In this document: piece after piece, positions 53,854 through 63,881 of the stretch | Numbering within the stretch: position 1 is the first letter of the stretch | Layout of the letters: every line of letters begins with the position of its first letter | Assembly (NCBI RefSeq): GCF_030994125.1 | Contig: NZ_CP099917.1 | Span: forward strand, 1,798,001 to 1,862,000 | From: Pseudoalteromonas xiamenensis | Lineage (GTDB): Bacteria; Pseudomonadota; Gammaproteobacteria; Enterobacterales; Alteromonadaceae | Direction: 5' to 3' | DNA: 64,000 nucleotides | Notes under the pieces: generated by a model | The model's input: the letters and a program-made list of their open reading frames with translations, nothing else | Databases searched by the model: none | What the model was told of the DNA's origin: nothing | Program-made: the position numbers and the translations under genes

Positions 53854-54924
53854 TTAAATCGCTTCCAGCATCGATTTTAAGACCGATTCTTGGCGACACA
53901 CGTCTTGGTATAACGCAAATTGGTTACGGGCTCGCACCAAGTTATGCTCGGCGTACTTAGTCGAAAAATAGTTATCTCCGTCGAGGTAGTCCGTCAAAAA
54001 ACGCAAACCAATCATAAACGGCAACACTTTCGCACCGAGCCAAAAACTCTGTAGTTCATCATTTGTAATAAATGGCGCAAGAGGCTTCGCATAGCCCTTC
54101 ACAAGTGCATGAAAGATATCTTCTCGTACCTTAACGTTCTCTAAGTTTGTAGAGTCTTCCGCTTCGGGTGAGCAGCATGTGCGTACCATGTCGCCGAAAT
54201 CGCACAACCAGTATCCCGGCATACACGTATCTAGATCAATCACCGCTTTGGCGACTTCTGTTTCAGTACAGAAAAGCATATTGTTGATTTTCGTATCGTT
54301 ATGACATGGACGTAACGGCACATTGCGTAAATTGGCCAACTCATCCGCTAAACCAAATTGATCAAAACAAAATGCGATTTCATTTTGCGCGGTGACAACA
54401 CGACCAACCACGTCCTTTGCCACTTTGTCTTTAAACAATTCAACACGCATCGCCAAATTGTGAAAATTAGGGATAACAGGAAACAATTGCTTGGCATCAA
54501 AGTCTTGTAGTGCAGCAGCAAACTGCCCAAACGCACTTGCTGCAATTTCTGCTTGCTCGGCGCTTTTCACGACTTCTTCGCTAAAACTCCCCCCGATAAA
54601 TTCGAGAGCACGCCATTTTTCACCATTTATATCCGCAAGAAACTCGCCTTGTGTGGTTGGGAGATGTTTGATTATCTCCAGCGAATAAAGCGCGTTTTCT
54701 GCTTTTTCTGATAGGTGCTTTTCAATCAAACGAGCATTATTCACCAGCTGTTCCGGATCTGGAAATACGTCCGTATTCAACTTCTGCACGACCAAAGCCT
54801 GTTCTTTGTCACGAAGTAACATTGTTGTATTGATATGACCATTACCGATAGGGTTTAATTTTAGACCTTGCTCAGAAAGCCCAAACAGGCCGGCAAGTTC
54901 TACAGCGAGGGGTAAATTACTCAT
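53854..54924 (-). CDS. Sugar kinase of the N-acetylhexosamine 1-kinase (NahK)-like phosphotransferase family
   Basis: 356-residue APH-fold kinase. Seen: LNPIGNGHINTTMLLRD for ATP binding, CHNDTKINNMLF as the catalytic loop and VIDLDTCMPGYWLCDFGD for metal binding, as in NahK/LnpB enzymes that make GlcNAc-1-P or GalNAc-1-P. The ATG at 54924 lies 7 bp after the nucleotidyltransferase stop; a longer frame would overlap that gene by 56 bp. Together with the nucleotidyltransferase and GH109 it suggests salvage of free N-acetylhexosamine. Confidence 0.82.
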   Translation of the reverse strand: MSNLPLAVELAGLFGLSEQGLKLNPIGNGHINTTMLLRDKEQALVVQKLNTDVFPDPEQLVNNARLIEKHLSEKAENALYSLEIIKHLPTTQGEFLADINGEKWRALEFIGGSFSEEVVKSAEQAEIAASAFGQFAAALQDFDAKQLFPVIPNFHNLAMRVELFKDKVAKDVVGRVVTAQNEIAFCFDQFGLADELANLRNVPLRPCHNDTKINNMLFCTETEVAKAVIDLDTCMPGYWLCDFGDMVRTCCSPEAEDSTNLENVKVREDIFHALVKGYAKPLAPFITNDELQSFWLGAKVLPFMIGLRFLTDYLDGDNYFSTKYAEHNLVRARNQFALYQDVCRQESVLKSMLEAI

Positions 54925-54931
54925 ATCTAAA

Positions 54932-55849
54932 CTACTCTTTGATGTCACTGGCTGGGCAGTTTGAATAGCGTCCCTGACGTGATTCATAAATCTTTTCCGA
55001 AATGCGTTCTAATTCTTGTTGGTAAGTCATACCAAACCAAGGCTGAGTTGCAGTATATACTGCAACCTCAATGTGGTTAGCAATGATTGCTTGCTGGATG
55101 CAATCGGGCAAATAGTACTCTTTTTTGACATCGGTGTCATACTTTTCCATAAATTCGCCAAACCCCGCCTCCAAACAAGGAATAATGGCTGGTGTTAAAC
55201 CCCAAAACGTCATTGATGATGGTGCGCTACTATCAAGCAGGACTCTCGCGTCTGCATCTGTGCGCCCCGTTAGTTGCCCAGCATAAACGGCAATGTCTAA
55301 GTGCTCTACAACGAGTTCGAGTAACCCTTCTTTCACCTGACAAATACCTCGATTCACTCCACCCGACTCTGACAATGTGTGTTCCAGTGGATAAGCAACC
55401 ATAGCGCACTGCGCGGACCTTTTGGCAAAATGCGCGACAATCTGTGAAAATGCATCATCACCATAGTAATCATCCGCGGTGATTAACACACTGGGTCCAA
55501 TTATTTGGTTTCTAGCGCACCAAAGCGCGTGACCTGTGCCCCACGGTTTCTCTCGCGTTTGAGCTTTAAGCTCAAACCCTTTTGGTACGTTTGCTATACG
55601 CTGATTGACTAGGACAACCTCAAGATCGTTGGGAAGCCTCGGCAGAATCACCTCTCTGATCACTGTTTCAACTTTGTCATTAATGATAAGTACCACTTTG
55701 CGGATCCCCGCTTGATACGCGTCTAGCGTATTGAGCTCCATAATCGTTTTACGAAAATGAGGCAGTTCGGCGATTTGCTTATCGCCACCAAAGCGACTCC
55801 CAAAACCACCGGCTAGAATAAACAACGAAACAGAGACAGGATCAGTCAT
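54932..55849 (-). CDS. Sugar nucleotidyltransferase-like protein
   Basis: 305-residue GT-A-fold nucleotidyltransferase. Seen: the signature LFILAGGFGSRFGGDKQ, EKPWGTGHALWCAR and ITADDYYGDDAF with metal-binding Asp residues. It probably joins a sugar-1-phosphate to a nucleotide. It lies directly upstream of the NahK-like kinase gene, which would supply hexosamine-1-phosphate, so formation of a UDP- or other NDP-N-acetylhexosamine is the likeliest role. The nucleotide is not assignable from motifs. Confidence 0.82.
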   Translation of the reverse strand: MTDPVSVSLFILAGGFGSRFGGDKQIAELPHFRKTIMELNTLDAYQAGIRKVVLIINDKVETVIREVILPRLPNDLEVVLVNQRIANVPKGFELKAQTREKPWGTGHALWCARNQIIGPSVLITADDYYGDDAFSQIVAHFAKRSAQCAMVAYPLEHTLSESGGVNRGICQVKEGLLELVVEHLDIAVYAGQLTGRTDADARVLLDSSAPSSMTFWGLTPAIIPCLEAGFGEFMEKYDTDVKKEYYLPDCIQQAIIANHIEVAVYTATQPWFGMTYQQELERISEKIYESRQGRYSNCPASDIKE

Positions 55850-55958
55850 GCCATTGAACTAGATTTAGAAACAATAATAGGTTCGAGAGTCTAGCGTCAT
55901 CAGGTGAAATTGCAATAGACCATAGGTCGAGCAACGTCATGCGAAGATGATTCACTGA

Positions 55959-57389
55959 TCAAAAAGTTTGGCAAAGGTATTTCACTTCCAAATATTCATC
56001 CAATCCAATCTGCGCACCTTCACGACCCAAACCTGATTGCTTCATCCCCCCAAAAGGCGCGGCGGGATTGGATATTGCCCCCGTGTTTATGCCAACCATC
56101 CCACACTGCAGGGCATTGCCCACACGTTCAATTTGCCCGGCATGCGAACTGTAGAAATAGCTCGCTAAACCTTCCGGCACGTTGTTAGCGAAGGCGATGA
56201 CTTCATCCTCAGTCGTAAACTGCTGAATGGCGATAATCGGGCCGAACAACTCTTGATTCGCCACCGCCATCTCAGCCTTAACTTCAGTCAAAATAGTGGC
56301 CGGATAGAAATTCCCACCCAAATCTTTCGCTTGATAATGCAAAGTAGCCCCCGCAATAAGCGCCTCGTTTACAACCGAAGTTACGCGTTCTTTTGCTTTC
56401 GCATTAATGAGAGGCCCTAAGGCAATACCCGATTGCAGACCATTTCCTTGTTTGAGTGTCGCTACTTTGGCCGTTAATTTCGTCAAAAATTCCTCATAAC
56501 AAGCCGATTCAACAAACACGCGATTCGCTGCAATACAGGTTTGCCCCGCATTACGGTACTTTGCAGCTATCAACCCCTCCACGGCAGCATCTACATCCGC
56601 GGACGCAAAAACAATAAACGGCGCATTACCACCAAGTTCTAGAGACAAGCGTTTAATCGTCGATGCCCCCTGCTCCATTAAGCTTCTGCCCACTTGAGTT
56701 GAGCCAGTAAACGTAATTTTCTGCACCGCTGCTGAACCGCAGAAATAGGACGCGAGGGCTTTCGGTTCTTGTGTATGGACCAGTTGCCAATCTTGCACTT
56801 CGAAACCTGCTTCAAGTGCAAGATGATGTAGCGCAATAGCGCTAAGCGGCGTGGTTTCCGACGGTTTTAAAATAAAACTACATCCTGCGGCATAGGCTGG
56901 GGCGACTTTACGCGTGATCATCGCCAGTGGGAAATTCCATGGTGTAATACCAAACACCACCCCAACAGGCTGTTTAATCGTGGAGACTTTCTGATTAATG
57001 GCTGTCGCGGGAATGATTTGTCCGTAAGCTCGTTTCGCTTCTTCACCGTACCAAATTACAAAGCCTGCTGCGTAATCCACTTCGGCGAGCGATTCACTCA
57101 AAGGTTTACCACTTTCTCGTGTTACAAGTTCAGCTAACACATCGCGATTTTCAACAATCAACTCATACCAGGTTCGCAAAATTTGTGCTCGTTGAGTTGC
57201 CGTTTTCTGACGAAGAGCGGCTAACCCAGTTTGTGCATTAACGACCACTTTCGCTAATGAATCCAGTACAGTTTCCTCAACACGGGCAATGACTTCTTGA
57301 GTGGCAGGATCGTACACGGCAAAGTGGCCTGCTTGTGCTGACTCAGGTTGCTGCCAACCACCTTCAAAACGAGATATGATTTTATCCAT
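55959..57389 (-). CDS. NAD(P)-dependent aldehyde dehydrogenase, succinate-semialdehyde dehydrogenase-like
   Basis: 476-residue ALDH-superfamily enzyme. Seen: GVVFGITPWNFPLAMITRK, FTGSTQVGRSLM for cofactor binding, catalytic Glu in LSLELGGNAPF and catalytic Cys in NAGQTCIAANR, ending PFGGMKQSGLGREG. The pattern fits the succinate-semialdehyde dehydrogenase branch. The ATG at 57389 has an AGGAG box 8 bases upstream, which the longer frame lacks. It stands between the hexosamine genes and the isc operon with its own promoter. Confidence 0.9.
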   Translation of the reverse strand: MDKIISRFEGGWQQPESAQAGHFAVYDPATQEVIARVEETVLDSLAKVVVNAQTGLAALRQKTATQRAQILRTWYELIVENRDVLAELVTRESGKPLSESLAEVDYAAGFVIWYGEEAKRAYGQIIPATAINQKVSTIKQPVGVVFGITPWNFPLAMITRKVAPAYAAGCSFILKPSETTPLSAIALHHLALEAGFEVQDWQLVHTQEPKALASYFCGSAAVQKITFTGSTQVGRSLMEQGASTIKRLSLELGGNAPFIVFASADVDAAVEGLIAAKYRNAGQTCIAANRVFVESACYEEFLTKLTAKVATLKQGNGLQSGIALGPLINAKAKERVTSVVNEALIAGATLHYQAKDLGGNFYPATILTEVKAEMAVANQELFGPIIAIQQFTTEDEVIAFANNVPEGLASYFYSSHAGQIERVGNALQCGMVGINTGAISNPAAPFGGMKQSGLGREGAQIGLDEYLEVKYLCQTF

Positions 57390-57534
57390 AGCGTTACTCC
57401 TAGAAGTCATTAAATTGATGGAATTCATAGTGACGTGAACCGTTTTAACCCTAACTTTAGGGGAGAAAGGGTGAATTATCTCTTAACCTCGATAGATTTA
57501 ATATCCACTGCAACACGAAACCTTCCATACACAA

Positions 57535-57570
57535 ACAAAAAAGGCGGTTACTTTCGTAAACCGCCTTTTC
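57535..57570 (-). terminator. Rho-independent terminator of the isc operon
   Basis: On the minus strand AAGGCGGTTTAC...GTAACCGCC is followed by TTTTTTG, about 15 bp after the fdx stop codon. It ends the iscR-to-fdx transcript. Confidence 0.88.
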
Positions 57571-57584
57571 TTTTCTGCATTCGA

Positions 57585-57923
57585 TTAGTGATCTTCGTTC
57601 ACGATATTCAGATTGTATTTCGGGATCTCGACAACTAAGTCTTCGTCTGCAATAACCGCTTGGCAACCGAGGCGTGACTCGGGTTCCAATCCCCATGCTT
57701 TATCGAGCATGTCTTCTTCTAACTCATCACTTTCTTCGAGCGAATCAAAGCCTTCACGAATTACAATGTGACACGTCGTACAGGCACACGATTTTTCACA
57801 GGCATGAGGAATCGCAATGCCGTTTTTCAATGCAACATCAAGTACTGTTTCGCCACTTTTGGCTTCAATTGCCGCACCTTCAGGGCAAAGCTCATGATGG
57901 GGTAAGAAAATAATTTGTGGCAT
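57585..57923 (-). CDS. fdx: ISC system 2Fe-2S ferredoxin
   Basis: 112-residue electron donor in Fe-S cluster assembly. Seen: a cluster motif ACEKSCACTTCHIVI (Cys-x5-Cys-x2-Cys pattern) with a distant Cys in RLGCQAVI, and acidic segments. The ATG at 57923 gives the family length. It lies 1 bp after hscA, last in the operon; no iscX follows. Confidence 0.96.
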   Translation of the reverse strand: MPQIIFLPHHELCPEGAAIEAKSGETVLDVALKNGIAIPHACEKSCACTTCHIVIREGFDSLEESDELEEDMLDKAWGLEPESRLGCQAVIADEDLVVEIPKYNLNIVNEDH

Positions 57924-57924
57924 G

Positions 57925-59787
57925 TTACACCTCGTCGATTGACTGCCCTTGCAGTACTCGCTTGATTGATTGGTCCATACGGCGAGAAGCAAATTCACTG
58001 CTCGCTTTATCTACGGCTTCGATTGCCGTTTTAATTTCATCTGGGTCTGCTGCGTTTTCGCGTTTCACATTTAACGCGTTCATAGCAACGCGAAGTTCAT
58101 TAAGTTCTTCTTCATCCAATAAATGTGCGTCGGTCGCAAGTGATGCTTCAAGCGCTTCTAATACGCGTAACGCTTCAACTTGCTGCTCTTTGAGCATGCG
58201 TAGCTTCATGTCATCACGAGCATGACTGATGGACTCTTTCAGCATGTTTGCCACTTGGTCATCTGACAAACCAAAGGAAGGCTTCACTTGGATTTCAGCT
58301 TGCACACCTGTGGATTTTTCCATCGCCGTTACACTGAGTAATCCGTCCGCATCCACTTTGAATGTCACACGAATGTGTGCAGCACCCGCAGCCATTGGTG
58401 GAATACCCTTCAAACTGAATTTAGCAAGCGAACGGCAATCATCCACTAACTCGCGCTCACCTTGTAGTACGTGCAGAGACATCGCCGTTTGACCATCTTT
58501 GAACGTCGTAAACTCTTGCGCTCTTGCAACGGGGATTGTGGTATTGCGTGGAATGATCTTCTCCACCAATCCACCCATGGTTTCGAGTCCTAATGAAAGT
58601 GGTAACACGTCCAAAAGCAACATTTCAGAGTCCGGCTTGTTACCTACCAACACGTCCGCTTGAATCGCTGCTCCAATAGCAACAACACGATCAGGGTCAA
58701 TGCTCGTCAGAGGCGTTTTGCCAAAGAATTCTTCAACAGCCTCACGAATAACCGGCATACGAGTTGAACCACCTACCAGCACGACTTCGATGATGTCGTC
58801 GAGTTCGACTTCCGCATCTTTAACTGCACGACGACACGCTCGAAGCGTCTTTTTCACTAAGCTTTCAACTAACTCAGCAAACTGTGCACGCGTGACGGTC
58901 ACCATATGCTGAGCATCACGTAGCTCAAGGCCTACATTGACTTTCTCATAACTACTCAACGCTTCTTTACAGGCTTTTGCTTTATTGATGAATAAACGGT
59001 GTTCTTTGTTGTTGAGATCCGTAATGCCCGTTTGCGCTTTGAAGTGTTCAACCAAAATGGCGTCAAAATCGTCACCACCTAGGCTCGAGTCCCCGCCGGT
59101 AGCAAGTACTTCAAAGACCCCTTTGTTCAAACGCAGAATCGAGATATCAAATGTACCACCGCCTAAGTCATAAACGGCAATCACACCTTCTTGACCCGAA
59201 TCCAGACCGTAAGCGACTGCGGCTGCTGTCGGTTCATTCAATAAACGTAACACATTTAGGCCAGCTAGTTCCGCGGCATCTTTTGTACTTTGGCGCTGAG
59301 CATCATCAAAGTAGGCAGGCACGGTAATGACTGAACCGACAATGGGTTCACCACCAAAACTTTCCTCGGCACGCGCTTTTAGGACTTTTAAAATTTCGGC
59401 GGACGTTTGCACTGGACTTTGGAGGCCATGCGCAGTTTCAATCATCAAACTACCACTCGTTTCATTGAATACGTAGGGTAGTTGACCATAGCTTGCTGTG
59501 ATCTCTGTGGCTGTCTTACCAAGGAAACGTTTTACCGACACCAACGTGTTACTAGGGTCGTTTATCGCGTTATCTAACGCTGTTTGACCGACAACAACGC
59601 GACTCTCTTGGTAATGAACAACGGACGGAAGCATGGCTTTACCGTCGTGATCAACTAGCGTTTTTGCTTCTCCGCTTTGTACCGTCGCAACCAAAGAGTT
59701 GGTTGTGCCAAGGTCAATACCGATAGCTAATTTGTGTTGATGAGGTGCCGCGCTCTGCCCCGGCTCAGCAATTTGCAATAATGCCAT
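57925..59787 (-). CDS. hscA: Fe-S assembly chaperone HscA (Hsp70 family)
   Basis: 620-residue Hsp70-type chaperone that helps transfer clusters from IscU. Seen: it starts [17 protein letters not shown], as HscA proteins do, then [45 protein letters not shown] and the substrate-binding domain. A start 4 codons earlier is possible but not conserved. It follows hscB by 46 bp. Confidence 0.97.
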   Translation of the reverse strand: MALLQIAEPGQSAAPHQHKLAIGIDLGTTNSLVATVQSGEAKTLVDHDGKAMLPSVVHYQESRVVVGQTALDNAINDPSNTLVSVKRFLGKTATEITASYGQLPYVFNETSGSLMIETAHGLQSPVQTSAEILKVLKARAEESFGGEPIVGSVITVPAYFDDAQRQSTKDAAELAGLNVLRLLNEPTAAAVAYGLDSGQEGVIAVYDLGGGTFDISILRLNKGVFEVLATGGDSSLGGDDFDAILVEHFKAQTGITDLNNKEHRLFINKAKACKEALSSYEKVNVGLELRDAQHMVTVTRAQFAELVESLVKKTLRACRRAVKDAEVELDDIIEVVLVGGSTRMPVIREAVEEFFGKTPLTSIDPDRVVAIGAAIQADVLVGNKPDSEMLLLDVLPLSLGLETMGGLVEKIIPRNTTIPVARAQEFTTFKDGQTAMSLHVLQGERELVDDCRSLAKFSLKGIPPMAAGAAHIRVTFKVDADGLLSVTAMEKSTGVQAEIQVKPSFGLSDDQVANMLKESISHARDDMKLRMLKEQQVEALRVLEALEASLATDAHLLDEEELNELRVAMNALNVKRENAADPDEIKTAIEAVDKASSEFASRRMDQSIKRVLQGQSIDEV

Positions 59788-59833
59788 GATGCTCTTCACT
59801 CGTCATAAATAGAGGTCAATGCTCTACTAATGC

Positions 59834-60358
59834 TTAATCCAATAAACTGTCTTCAATGCGTGATAATTCGTCTTTAAGTTTATAAACGAATTTCAATTTG
59901 CGAATGTGATCTGCTGCTTTTTGTAATTGCGCATTGTCATCCGAACTCAATAACTCACCCAGTTCACTGCTGTAACGTTTATCCAACACTTTAATCTGTT
60001 GTTCGAAATCAGCAATCGCATCATCAGGGTCTGCAGCGTCTGGGATCTCACTTAAGGCTTCACGCAGTTCCATTTGTTCCATCAGGAACATTGGGTCTTG
60101 GAGAGTTTGTTGTTCCGCACGAATGTCCACGCCTTTTTCGCTAAGCATATACTCTGCACGTTTCACGGGGTGTTTTAAGGTGGCGAGGGCGTCATTGATC
60201 TCTGCCGTTTTTTGTACGGCCAACAATTTTTCACGTTCGCTTTTGCCCGCAAATTTATCAGGGTGGACGGCACGTTGTAGTTCGAGATAGTGTTGATTTA
60301 GCTTGGCTAAATCTACTTGGTAGCTTGGCGTTAATCCAAAAAGTTCAAAATAGCGCAT
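59834..60358 (-). CDS. hscB: Fe-S assembly co-chaperone HscB (J-type)
   Basis: 174-residue J-domain protein that delivers IscU to HscA. Seen: the YFELFGL start, an HPDKF motif in RAVHPDKFAGKS, and a C-terminal helical domain. Normal length. It lies 71 bp after iscA. Confidence 0.96.
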   Translation of the reverse strand: MRYFELFGLTPSYQVDLAKLNQHYLELQRAVHPDKFAGKSEREKLLAVQKTAEINDALATLKHPVKRAEYMLSEKGVDIRAEQQTLQDPMFLMEQMELREALSEIPDAADPDDAIADFEQQIKVLDKRYSSELGELLSSDDNAQLQKAADHIRKLKFVYKLKDELSRIEDSLLD

Positions 60359-60429
60359 AATGTCCTATCTTTATGATACGGCAAAGCCCCACCAAGGCAG
60401 GGCTTCGGACTCAAGCAAAGTAATAGGCG

Positions 60430-60753
60430 TTAGACGGTGAAACTCTCACCACATCCACATTCGTCTTTTTGATTTGGGTTAGTAAACTTAAACCCTTCAT
60501 TGAGACCTTCGCGGGTGTAATCCAACTCAGTGCCATCAATGTACACTAAGCTTTTTGCATCAACGATGATCTTAACGTCTTTTAATTCAAAAACTTCGTC
60601 ATCTTCTGCAACTTCGTCAACGAACTCTAGTACATAAGCAAGACCTGAACAGCCGGTGGTTTTAACGCCTACGCGCAAACCAACGCCTTTACCACGGTTT
60701 TTCAAAAATGCTTGAACGCGGCTGGCTGCTGCGTCTGTCAATGTCACTGCCAT
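60430..60753 (-). CDS. iscA: A-type Fe-S carrier IscA
   Basis: 107-residue A-type carrier. Seen: conserved Cys residues in [13 protein letters not shown] and the C-terminal CGCGESF, which coordinate the cluster. It lies 14 bp after iscU. Confidence 0.96.
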   Translation of the reverse strand: MAVTLTDAAASRVQAFLKNRGKGVGLRVGVKTTGCSGLAYVLEFVDEVAEDDEVFELKDVKIIVDAKSLVYIDGTELDYTREGLNEGFKFTNPNQKDECGCGESFTV

Positions 60754-60767
60754 CGTTTACGACTCTC

Positions 60768-61151
60768 TTACTTCGCGTGTTTACTCTTGTAATCTGCAAT
60801 TGCTGCTTTGATTGCGTCTTCTGCCAAAATTGAACAGTGAATTTTCACTGGTGGCAATTCAAGCTCAGCACTGATATCCGTGTTTTTGATTTCAGCAGCT
60901 TGATCAAGCGTTTTACCCTTCACCCACTCAGTTACAAGTGATGAAGAAGCAATCGCGCTACCACAACCGTAAGTTTTAAATTTTGCGTCTTCAATTACGC
61001 CATCTTCAGACACTTTGATTTGTAGCTTCATTACGTCGCCACATGCTGGAGCCCCAACCATGCCTGTCGCTACACTTGGGTCGTTTTTATCTAACGAGCC
61101 AACGTTACGTGGGTTTTCCACGTGATCAATTACTTTTTCACTGTACGCCAT
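60768..61151 (-). CDS. iscU: Fe-S scaffold IscU
   Basis: 127-residue scaffold on which clusters are built. Seen: three cluster Cys in PACGD, TYGCGSAIASS and KIHCSILAEDAI, and the HscA-recognition LPPVKIHCS. It lies 81 bp after iscS. Confidence 0.98.
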   Translation of the reverse strand: MAYSEKVIDHVENPRNVGSLDKNDPSVATGMVGAPACGDVMKLQIKVSEDGVIEDAKFKTYGCGSAIASSSLVTEWVKGKTLDQAAEIKNTDISAELELPPVKIHCSILAEDAIKAAIADYKSKHAK

Positions 61152-61232
61152 AACGCTTTCCTCACTACTCGTTTGGGTAACCAGCCTTCACTTCTGACTA
61201 CCCGAAATCTTTACTTGCTCGGTAATTGCGGC

Positions 61233-62447
61233 TTAGTGGTGTGCCCACTCAACGCTGTCCAAATCGATACCATCTTTGAACATCTCCCAAAGTGGAGACA
61301 TTTCACGCAGACGACCAATTGAGTTTTTAATCAAATCAACGGTGTAATCAATTTCTTCTTCAGTTGTAAAACGACCGATGCTGAAACGGATTGAACTGTG
61401 CGCTAGCTCATCATTACGACCTAATGCACGAAGTACATAAGATGGCTCAAGGCTTGCAGAAGTACATGCAGAACCTGAAGAAACCGCAATGTCTTTTACT
61501 GCCATCAGTAATGATTCGCCTTCCACAAAGTTGAAACTTACGTTCACAATGCCCGGGACTGACGATTCTGGGCAACCGTTGTAATACACTTCTTCCATAC
61601 CATTCACACCGTCAAGCAAACGCTGACGTAACTTGCTGATGTGTGCATGGTCTTTTGCAAATTCTTCTTTCGCGACGCGGAACGCCGTGCCCATACCAAC
61701 GATTTGGTGTGTCGCCAAAGTACCTGAACGCATACCACGCTCATGACCACCACCGTGCATTTGTGCTTCTAAACGTGCACGCGGTTTACGACGAACATAC
61801 AAAGCACCGATGCCTTTTGGACCATAAATTTTGTGGCCTGAGAAAGACATAAAATCCACTGGCAGCGACTGTAAATCGATTTCCACTTTACCCGCACTTT
61901 GTGCAGCGTCTACGTGGAACATGATTTTACGCGCGCGGCACATTTCGCCGATTGCGTTGATGTCTTGAATAACACCTAGCTCGTTATTTACGTGCATTAC
62001 GCTCACTAGGATCGTGTCGTCACGCATTGCCGCTTCAAGTTTCTGAAGATCCAACATGCCGTTTTCTTCCACGTCCATGTAGGTGACTTCAAAACCTTGA
62101 CGCTCGAGGTCACGGCACGTATCAAGCACCGCTTTGTGCTCTGTTTTTACCGTGATTAGGTGTTTGCCTTTCTTTTGATAGAAATGCGCAGCACCTTTAA
62201 TCGCTAAGTTATTTGATTCAGTTGCACCAGAGGTAAACACGATTTCACGCGGGTCTGCGTTGATTAAGTCAGCGATATCGTTACGCGCTTGATCTACCAA
62301 TTCTTCAGCCTGCCAGCCAAAGCGGTGTGAACGCGAAGCCGGGTTGCCAAATGTGCCATCCATCGTTAAACATTGCATCATTGCTTCTGCAACGCGAGGA
62401 TCCACAGGAGTAGTTGCTGCATAATCTAAGTAAATCGGTAACTTCAT
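61233..62447 (-). CDS. iscS: Cysteine desulfurase IscS
   Basis: 404-residue PLP enzyme that supplies sulphur for Fe-S clusters and tRNA thiolation. Seen: [28 protein letters not shown], the PLP Lys in [14 protein letters not shown], and the mobile-loop catalytic Cys in [14 protein letters not shown]. It lies 23 bp after iscR. Confidence 0.98.
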   Translation of the reverse strand: MKLPIYLDYAATTPVDPRVAEAMMQCLTMDGTFGNPASRSHRFGWQAEELVDQARNDIADLINADPREIVFTSGATESNNLAIKGAAHFYQKKGKHLITVKTEHKAVLDTCRDLERQGFEVTYMDVEENGMLDLQKLEAAMRDDTILVSVMHVNNELGVIQDINAIGEMCRARKIMFHVDAAQSAGKVEIDLQSLPVDFMSFSGHKIYGPKGIGALYVRRKPRARLEAQMHGGGHERGMRSGTLATHQIVGMGTAFRVAKEEFAKDHAHISKLRQRLLDGVNGMEEVYYNGCPESSVPGIVNVSFNFVEGESLLMAVKDIAVSSGSACTSASLEPSYVLRALGRNDELAHSSIRFSIGRFTTEEEIDYTVDLIKNSIGRLREMSPLWEMFKDGIDLDSVEWAHH

Positions 62448-62470
62448 CTCTATCTCCGCTGTGCTTCAAC

Positions 62471-62962
62471 CTAAAGTTGACAGCTCACCTGAATATTATT
62501 TAATTGCTGCACTGTATTTTTGACTTGGTTATCTTGGCGTGTCGCCACAGATTGAACATCTGTATTCGATACCAACTCAGCGAGTGTAATATTGTTCAAA
62601 AAGTCTTCTATTCGAATGCTCAAATCTGACCACAAAGAGTGGGTCAGACAACGTAGACCACTTTGGCAACCACCGGTTGATCCATGGCAACGTGTCGCGT
62701 CAACCGATTCGTCAACCGCGTTAATCACGTCACCAACAGAAATCGCCGCGGCTTCACGACCGAGTAAATAACCACCGCCTGGGCCACGTACCGAGCTGAC
62801 AAGTCCGTGTTTACGTAAACGAGCAAAAAGTTGCTCTAAATAGGACAATGAAATTTCTTGTCGCTCGGAAATATCGGCAAGGGGAACTGGCCCAATACTC
62901 GCGTGTAATGCCACGTCCAACATGGCGGTAACCGCGTATCTACCTTTTGATGTGAGTTTCAT
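62471..62962 (-). CDS. iscR: Fe-S cluster-responsive regulator IscR
   Basis: 163-residue Rrf2-family repressor of the isc operon that senses Fe-S status. Seen: [20 protein letters not shown], a winged HTH ([19 protein letters not shown]), and three cluster ligands in [18 protein letters not shown]. It is first in the operon, and its upstream region holds three IscR-type sites. Confidence 0.97.
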   Translation of the reverse strand: MKLTSKGRYAVTAMLDVALHASIGPVPLADISERQEISLSYLEQLFARLRKHGLVSSVRGPGGGYLLGREAAAISVGDVINAVDESVDATRCHGSTGGCQSGLRCLTHSLWSDLSIRIEDFLNNITLAELVSNTDVQSVATRQDNQVKNTVQQLNNIQVSCQL

Positions 62963-62998
62963 GCACGCCCCTTGCTAAAAACCAGACCGCAAATTTTA

Positions 62999-63024
62999 AT
63001 TACCTGACTAAGATAGTCAAGTAT
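62999..63024 (-). promoter_or_regulatory. IscR type 1 binding site A
   Basis: Read on the minus strand, 26 bases beginning ATACTTGACTATCTTAGTC match the E. coli type 1 IscR consensus (ATASYYGACT...AGTCRRSTAT). It is the closest of the three sites to the iscR start codon. Confidence 0.8.
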
Positions 63025-63044
63025 TGTTGTTCAGTTAACAGCGA

Positions 63045-63069
63045 ATACTTGATAAATTTACTCAGGTAT
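63045..63069. promoter_or_regulatory. IscR type 1 binding site B
   Basis: ATACTTGATAAATTTACTC plus AGGTAT matches the same palindromic consensus with one weaker half (GATA for GACT). Lies between sites A and C, in the iscR promoter region. Confidence 0.7.
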
Positions 63070-63083
63070 TAGCTCACATTCTA

Positions 63084-63109
63084 ATTACCTGAGTAAATTA
63101 GTCAAGTAT
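63084..63109 (-). promoter_or_regulatory. IscR type 1 binding site C
   Basis: Read on the minus strand, bases beginning ATACTTGACTAATTTACTC and ending AGGTAAT form another type 1-like site. Three sites in about 110 bp imply strong cluster-dependent repression of isc. Confidence 0.75.
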
Positions 63110-63143
63110 TATAGACGTCGCGTTTCAGAATTTGTCTTAGCGA

Positions 63144-63881
63144 TTAGTCTACTTTTTTGTCATTAATTGAACGGTCTATAGACGTCAGAATACCGCGCAA
63201 AATATTAAGTTCTTGATCTTCTGGTCTTGCGCGTGTGAACAAGCGACGCAGGCGTGTCATCACGATACCTGGGTGCTGTTTGATGATGAAACCCGTTTCA
63301 TTCAAGGTTTTTTCTAAATGCTCGAAAAACAGATCCATTTGTTGTTGAGTTGGGTAACGTACGTCGTCTTCTTCAATCACTTTATCTTGAGTGGCGAGAT
63401 GCGACATGCGGATTTCATAACTAAGCGTCATGACGGCCATCGCAAGATTTAGCGAGCTATATTCTGGGTTCGCAGGAATACATACGTGGTAGTTACAAAG
63501 CTGCAATTCTTCATTCGTTAAGCCGCTGTTTTCACGACCAAACACTAACGCAACTGGGCCATTAACGGCTTCTGCAACTAACTTATCCGCACATTCACGT
63601 GGTTCAACCATCGGCCAAGACAACGTTCTTGAACGCGCGCTTGTGCCAATCACCAATGAGCAGTCCGCAATGGCTTCTTGCAACGAAGCAACCGTTTGAC
63701 TTGCGCCAAGTACATCCGTTGCACCAGCAGCCAGTGCACTTGCATGACTATCCACTTCACACGCAGGATCGACAAGATATAACTTTGACAGCCCCATCGT
63801 CTTCATCGCTCGGGCTACCGAGCCGATATTGCCAGAGTGGGAGGTGTTCACCAGTACAATTCGAATATCACTTAAAGCCAT
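63144..63881 (-). CDS. trmJ: tRNA (cytidine(32)/uridine(32)-2'-O)-methyltransferase TrmJ
   Basis: 245-residue SPOUT-class methyltransferase modifying position 32 of several tRNAs. Seen: [50 protein letters not shown] with the knotted SAM site, and [15 protein letters not shown]. The ATG at 63881 gives the family start; the frame extends 2 codons further. It lies upstream of iscR on the same strand, as in E. coli. Confidence 0.95.
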   Translation of the reverse strand: MALSDIRIVLVNTSHSGNIGSVARAMKTMGLSKLYLVDPACEVDSHASALAAGATDVLGASQTVASLQEAIADCSLVIGTSARSRTLSWPMVEPRECADKLVAEAVNGPVALVFGRENSGLTNEELQLCNYHVCIPANPEYSSLNLAMAVMTLSYEIRMSHLATQDKVIEEDDVRYPTQQQMDLFFEHLEKTLNETGFIIKQHPGIVMTRLRRLFTRARPEDQELNILRGILTSIDRSINDKKVD

